From NCBI GenBank assembly GCA_964390795.1, contig CAYMLQ010000207.1, forward strand, positions 1 to 10,277: 10,277 nt of DNA. Direction: 5' to 3'. A program made the translations under genes and the position numbers. Under the pieces are notes generated by a model. That model was given only the letters and a program-made list of their open reading frames with translations, searched no databases and was not told where the DNA came from. Origin of the DNA: CAYMLQ01 sp964390795 (GTDB taxonomy: Bacteria > Verrucomicrobiota > Kiritimatiellia > RFP12 > UBA1067). This document shows positions 6,960-10,277 of the stretch, in pieces; position 1 is the first letter of the stretch; every line of letters starts with the position of its first letter.

Positions 6960-9900
6960 ATGGATTTCGCGGAAATTCGTGAAGACGATGACGATAACGG
7001 ACTTGCAGTGAAGAGGCGTCCTGGCTGTCTGCTCGGGCTGGCCCGGCTGCTGCTGGTTCTGCTGGTGCCACTGGGCCTCACGGTGGCGCTGTTGCCGACG
7101 CTGTTGTCTTCAGACAGCGGGCGGCAGTGGGCGCTGAAGAGAATCAATGCGGCGGTCGCGCCTGCCGAGGTTAAGATTGAGCGCTGGTCGCTGGGCTGGC
7201 TGAGCGCGCCGGTGCTGGAAAAGGTCGGCTATGCGGACGCTGCGCACGGTGCGGATATCAAGATCGAGCAGGTGACGTTCGACCGCGGACTGTCGAGACT
7301 CCTTCCCGTTGGCGTGCTCAATCTGGGCCGCGTGACACTCAAGAACCCGGTGGCCGCAGTCTCGCTGGTGCCGCCGCCGAAGCCGCCGAAAGCCAAGGCG
7401 GAACAGGTGCCGGCCGAGGGCGGCGCGTTTTTTCTGCCGATCGCGGATATCGCGGCCGTTCTGGTGCTCGCAGACGGGCGCGTGAAGGTGACCGGCAACG
7501 CGCCTGATCCGTTCGTCGCGCAGCAGGTGGACGGGACGGTCTCGCTTGAATCGTTCCGGAAGCCGATCGCGGTGCAGGCGCAGATGCAGGTCGGAGGCGG
7601 CACGCTCGCGCTCGAAGGGCGCGTGCAGAGCTTGAAAGAGCTGCTCAAGGGCGAGGCGTTTGAAGAGTCCGAGAAGCTGACGCTGAAGCTGGTGAGCGTG
7701 GACCTGACCGCGTTCGCCCCGCTGCTCCAGCACGCGAGCGGCGAGCCGTGGATCCGCAGCGGTGTGGCCGAGGGCGCGCTGACGGCGGTCATCGAGGGCT
7801 CCGAGCAAGTCAAGGTGGAGGGGGGCTTGCTGGTGAGCGGGCTGTCGGTGGCTGCCGCGCGGCAGAAGCCCTCGCCGAAGGGTGATCTGGCTCTGATGGT
7901 GGATGTCGGGTACGACAAGAAGGTGCTGTCGGTCAGTAAGTTCGAGCTGTCGTCGCCGTGGCTGCGCGCGAACGCGAGCGGCACGCTACGCCAGGGCGTC
8001 AAGGCCGGCGTGATGACCGGCGCGATCAGCGCCAAGGCGGAGGCGGATCTCGCTGCTGTGACCCGCGATTTCGCATCTGCGCTGGGGCTGTCCAAAGGCT
8101 TCAACATGCAGAAGGGCCGGCTGCTGGCAACGGTTACTTTACAGGGCAGCGAAAAGGCGATCGAGGTGGAGGCGAACCTGACGACGGCGGATCTCGCGAT
8201 GACGATTGACGGCGAGCCGCTGACGTTCAAGCCCGCGCCTTCGCTGGTGTTCAAGGCGTTGTTCCCGTACGGGCAGTGGCCCGAAGTCGAGACGTTCCAC
8301 TTCAAGGCGCCGTTCGCGGATTTTTACGGCAGCGGGCGTTTCGACGCTGCGGTGGTCAAGGGCCGGCTGGACCTGACGCTGTTCTCGCGCGATTTCAAGC
8401 GGGTCGCCAAACAGGCTCCGCCCATGGTGGGGTCGGTCTATCTGGATGTGGCGACGAAACGCGAGGAGGGGCGCGTGGCGCTGAACGCCTTCGTGAAAGC
8501 GGCGGATGTGGCGTTGGAGCTGAAGCCCGGGCAGCGCATGGTGGTGCCGCAGGGTGCGCTGAAGGCGGAAATGCGCGTGCCGCTGAAAGAAGGCAAGCCG
8601 GAAAACGAAGTGCAGGATGCGTCGTTCGAGTGTACGCTCGAAAGCGGCAAGCTGTCGGGCGGCTGGAAGCGGCTGGCGCCTGCGCAGGGCGACCGTCCGC
8701 TGGTGCTGCGCGGCTTCACGCTCACGAGCGATATGGAGCTGGGGAGCCTGAGGCGGCTGCTGGGCGGGTTTCTCCCCGCGTCAGCCCAGAAGCGCATGAC
8801 CGAGTGGCAGGGACACGTGATCGCGAATGCGACGGCCGAAGCGGCGGGCGGCGTGCTGAAGGCGCGCCTGAACGCGGCGGGTCAGAGGCTCGTGGCGGGG
8901 AGCGCGGAGGGCGTGTGGCGCGTGCCGGATGTCCGGCTGGCGGGGGCTCTGACGCAGGACGGGCCGAAGGAGGGGGTGCGGGTCGAGGCGACGGTGACGG
9001 GCGGCGGCATGCGGGAGCGTGACGGCGAAGTGGTGTTCGCGGAGAAGGCGGCCCGCGTCGCGCTGGACGCGCTGTTCGCCCCTGACAACAGCAGCGTACA
9101 CGTCTCGAAGCTGGACGTTACGGCCGGGCTCTTCGACGTGCAGGCGCAGGCGGACGTGACCGAGCTGTCGACGCGCTGCGTGGTGGCGGCCCAAGGCAAG
9201 GCGGCGGTGGATTTCGGTGCGGTGACGAAGCTGCTTGAGGCGGAGGGCATCGACGAGTTTCAGATGACCGGGCGCGAGCTGCGCGAGTTCCGCTTCGCCT
9301 CGCCGGTGGCGGGCGGCGCGGCGACGGTGTTTTCCGAAGGCGAGTTTTCGGGCGCGGCGTTCTTGGGTTCTTTCAAAGGGCTGGGGCTGAACGCGGGGCC
9401 TTCCGACGCGTCTTTCCGACTGTCGAAGGGGCTTCTGAAGGTGGCCTATGAACCGGCGCTGAACGGCGGAAAGCTGAGGCTGGTGCCGGAAGTGTCGGTG
9501 GAGCGCGCGACGACTACGCTGAGCGTTCCGCCGCAGACGCGGCTGCTGGAGAACGTGACGATCACGCAGGAGATGGTGGACACGCTCCTCGTGAACGTGA
9601 ACCCGCTGTTTCAGGGCAGCCTGGTACAGGACGGGACGGTGACGCTGGATCTGAAGAGCTGCCGGCTGGTGTCGGGGCTGACGCCGGACAAAGGCGTGGC
9701 CGCGGACATGGGGATCGTGTTCAAGAACCTCAAGCTGGAACTCGGGCCGTCTTTGCGCGAGCTGCTGACCACGCTGAAGGTGAAGGAGCGCGTGTACCGC
9801 GTGGAGCAGTTGCCGGTTCATGTGACGGTCAAAGACGGGCGCATCCATGTGGATCCGATCCGGATGGTGATCGACAAGCAGCCGGTGATTTTCAGCGGCT

Positions 9901-10157
9901 GGGTGGCGTTCGACGGGACGATCAAATATCTGATCGAGGTGCCGCTGACGGACCGCATGGCCGGCGGCGCGGGCGGGAGCCTGCTCAAGGGGATGACGGT
10001 CAAGATACCCGTGACGGGCACGGTCAACGAGCCGCGCCTCGACACCAGCGCGTTGCAGAACACGCTCGGCGGATTACTTAAGAGCGCCGTGGGCGAGCGT
10101 GGGGCCGAAAAGATCGGGACGTTCTTGGAGAAGCTGCAGAAAGAGCTGCAGAAGTAA
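6960..10157 (+). CDS. Large AsmA-like inner-membrane-anchored envelope protein
   Basis: A 1065-residue protein. An acidic cytoplasmic start (EDDDDN, 8-13) and KRR (18-20) precede one membrane segment at about 24-49. The rest should lie in the periplasm and is rich in short alternating beta strands. The region just after the anchor (SSDSGRQWALKRINAAV, then IERWSLGWLSAPVLEKVGY) is typical of the AsmA superfamily. A proline/lysine-rich linker starts at residue 138. The C-terminal part has the usual AsmA-like pattern: VIFSGWVAFDGTIKYLIEVP (the last part from 988) and KGMTVKIPVTGTVNEPRL (1010-1027), ending in an amphipathic, Lys/Glu-rich helix. AsmA-family proteins such as TamB, YhdP and YdbH are known to bridge the envelope and help move phospholipids to the outer membrane; a comparable role here is inference. 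GAGG at 6947-6950 serves the ATG at 6960. It follows the ORF6N remnant by 14 bases. Family call is good; exact subfamily is open. Confidence 0.8.
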   Translation: MDFAEIREDDDDNGLAVKRRPGCLLGLARLLLVLLVPLGLTVALLPTLLSSDSGRQWALKRINAAVAPAEVKIERWSLGWLSAPVLEKVGYADAAHGADIKIEQVTFDRGLSRLLPVGVLNLGRVTLKNPVAAVSLVPPPKPPKAKAEQVPAEGGAFFLPIADIAAVLVLADGRVKVTGNAPDPFVAQQVDGTVSLESFRKPIAVQAQMQVGGGTLALEGRVQSLKELLKGEAFEESEKLTLKLVSVDLTAFAPLLQHASGEPWIRSGVAEGALTAVIEGSEQVKVEGGLLVSGLSVAAARQKPSPKGDLALMVDVGYDKKVLSVSKFELSSPWLRANASGTLRQGVKAGVMTGAISAKAEADLAAVTRDFASALGLSKGFNMQKGRLLATVTLQGSEKAIEVEANLTTADLAMTIDGEPLTFKPAPSLVFKALFPYGQWPEVETFHFKAPFADFYGSGRFDAAVVKGRLDLTLFSRDFKRVAKQAPPMVGSVYLDVATKREEGRVALNAFVKAADVALELKPGQRMVVPQGALKAEMRVPLKEGKPENEVQDASFECTLESGKLSGGWKRLAPAQGDRPLVLRGFTLTSDMELGSLRRLLGGFLPASAQKRMTEWQGHVIANATAEAAGGVLKARLNAAGQRLVAGSAEGVWRVPDVRLAGALTQDGPKEGVRVEATVTGGGMRERDGEVVFAEKAARVALDALFAPDNSSVHVSKLDVTAGLFDVQAQADVTELSTRCVVAAQGKAAVDFGAVTKLLEAEGIDEFQMTGRELREFRFASPVAGGAATVFSEGEFSGAAFLGSFKGLGLNAGPSDASFRLSKGLLKVAYEPALNGGKLRLVPEVSVERATTTLSVPPQTRLLENVTITQEMVDTLLVNVNPLFQGSLVQDGTVTLDLKSCRLVSGLTPDKGVAADMGIVFKNLKLELGPSLRELLTTLKVKERVYRVEQLPVHVTVKDGRIHVDPIRMVIDKQPVIFSGWVAFDGTIKYLIEVPLTDRMAGGAGGSLLKGMTVKIPVTGTVNEPRLDTSALQNTLGGLLKSAVGERGAEKIGTFLEKLQKELQK

Positions 10158-10214
10158 AAAGGGCTTAGCCCATATGTCCAGATGTGCGCTAACATAAATT
10201 TATTAAACACGGGC

Positions 10215-10244
10215 TTGACTATTTTTCCGCTCCAGCGGCATACT
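10215..10244 (+). promoter_or_regulatory. Candidate sigma-70-type promoter for a gene beyond the right edge
   Basis: The stretch after the AsmA-like gene (10158-10277) is clearly more AT-rich than the rest. TTGACT (10215-10220, five of six matches) and CATACT (10239-10244, four of six) are 18 bases apart. An AT-rich patch including the palindrome ATAAATTTAT (10194-10203) lies upstream, where an UP element would be. The spacer holds the short inverted repeat CCGCTCCAGCGG (10227-10238). ATG at 10268 could begin the next gene, but only ten bases of it are visible and no ribosome-binding site is obvious. Confidence 0.4.
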
Positions 10245-10277
10245 TGATACTGACTCTGGTTTCCGATATGCGTGAAG

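Noticed and set aside
7229..9848. Long minus-strand open frames (7229-8305 and 8781-9848) opposite the AsmA-like gene
   Set aside because: They follow the GC-rich codon pattern of the plus-strand gene, are rich in Arg/His/Ser or Pro without domains, and have no ribosome-binding site. They are shadows.
10161..10171. GGGCTTAGCCC as a terminator of the AsmA-like gene
   Set aside because: The stem has only five pairs with a one-base loop and no T-tract follows, so it is too weak to call an intrinsic terminator.
1..10277. CRISPR arrays, tRNA or rRNA genes, insertion sequences
   Set aside because: No spaced direct repeats, cloverleaf-like segments, rRNA-like stretches, transposase motifs or paired terminal repeats were seen on either strand.

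Overview
This is a GC-rich bacterial window with two divergently oriented blocks. On the minus strand (positions 1 to 3984) a membrane hybrid sensor histidine kinase lies just upstream of a secreted GH29-type alpha-L-fucosidase, which runs off the left edge. On the plus strand (4186 to 10157) there are five reading units: folC, a Nudix hydrolase, a small TPR-like protein, a broken ORF6N-domain gene and a very large AsmA-like envelope protein. The last 120 bases are a lower-GC intergenic stretch holding a candidate promoter for a gene beyond the right edge.

Organism: the envelope protein with an inner-membrane anchor and the exported fucosidase indicate a diderm bacterium. The exported fucosidase, the Cache/PAS hybrid kinase and the ORF6N fragment would fit the PVC group (Kiritimatiellota, Lentisphaerota or Verrucomicrobiota). 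This is a weak inference, because no rRNA or ribosomal marker is present.

Minus block: the kinase has a periplasmic sensor region, two PAS domains, HisKA and HATPase domains and a C-terminal receiver. Its stop lies 62 bases before the fucosidase start, so the two could be co-transcribed and the kinase could respond to a condition linked to glycan use.

Plus block: folC, the Nudix gene and the TPR-like gene are packed as an operon. The Nudix ribosome-binding site begins inside the folC stop codon, and the Nudix stop overlaps the next start (TAATG). This suggests shared expression and possibly a folate-related role for the Nudix enzyme. After a 43-base gap comes a phage-type ORF6N gene that has lost the middle of its DNA-binding domain. 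It carries a perfect 15+1+15 base inverted repeat in its coding sequence. The AsmA-like gene starts 14 bases after it.

I found no convincing new multi-gene system. The most unusual items are the internally deleted ORF6N gene with its long palindrome, the possible leaderless start of folC, and the unassigned TPR-like protein translationally coupled to the Nudix gene.
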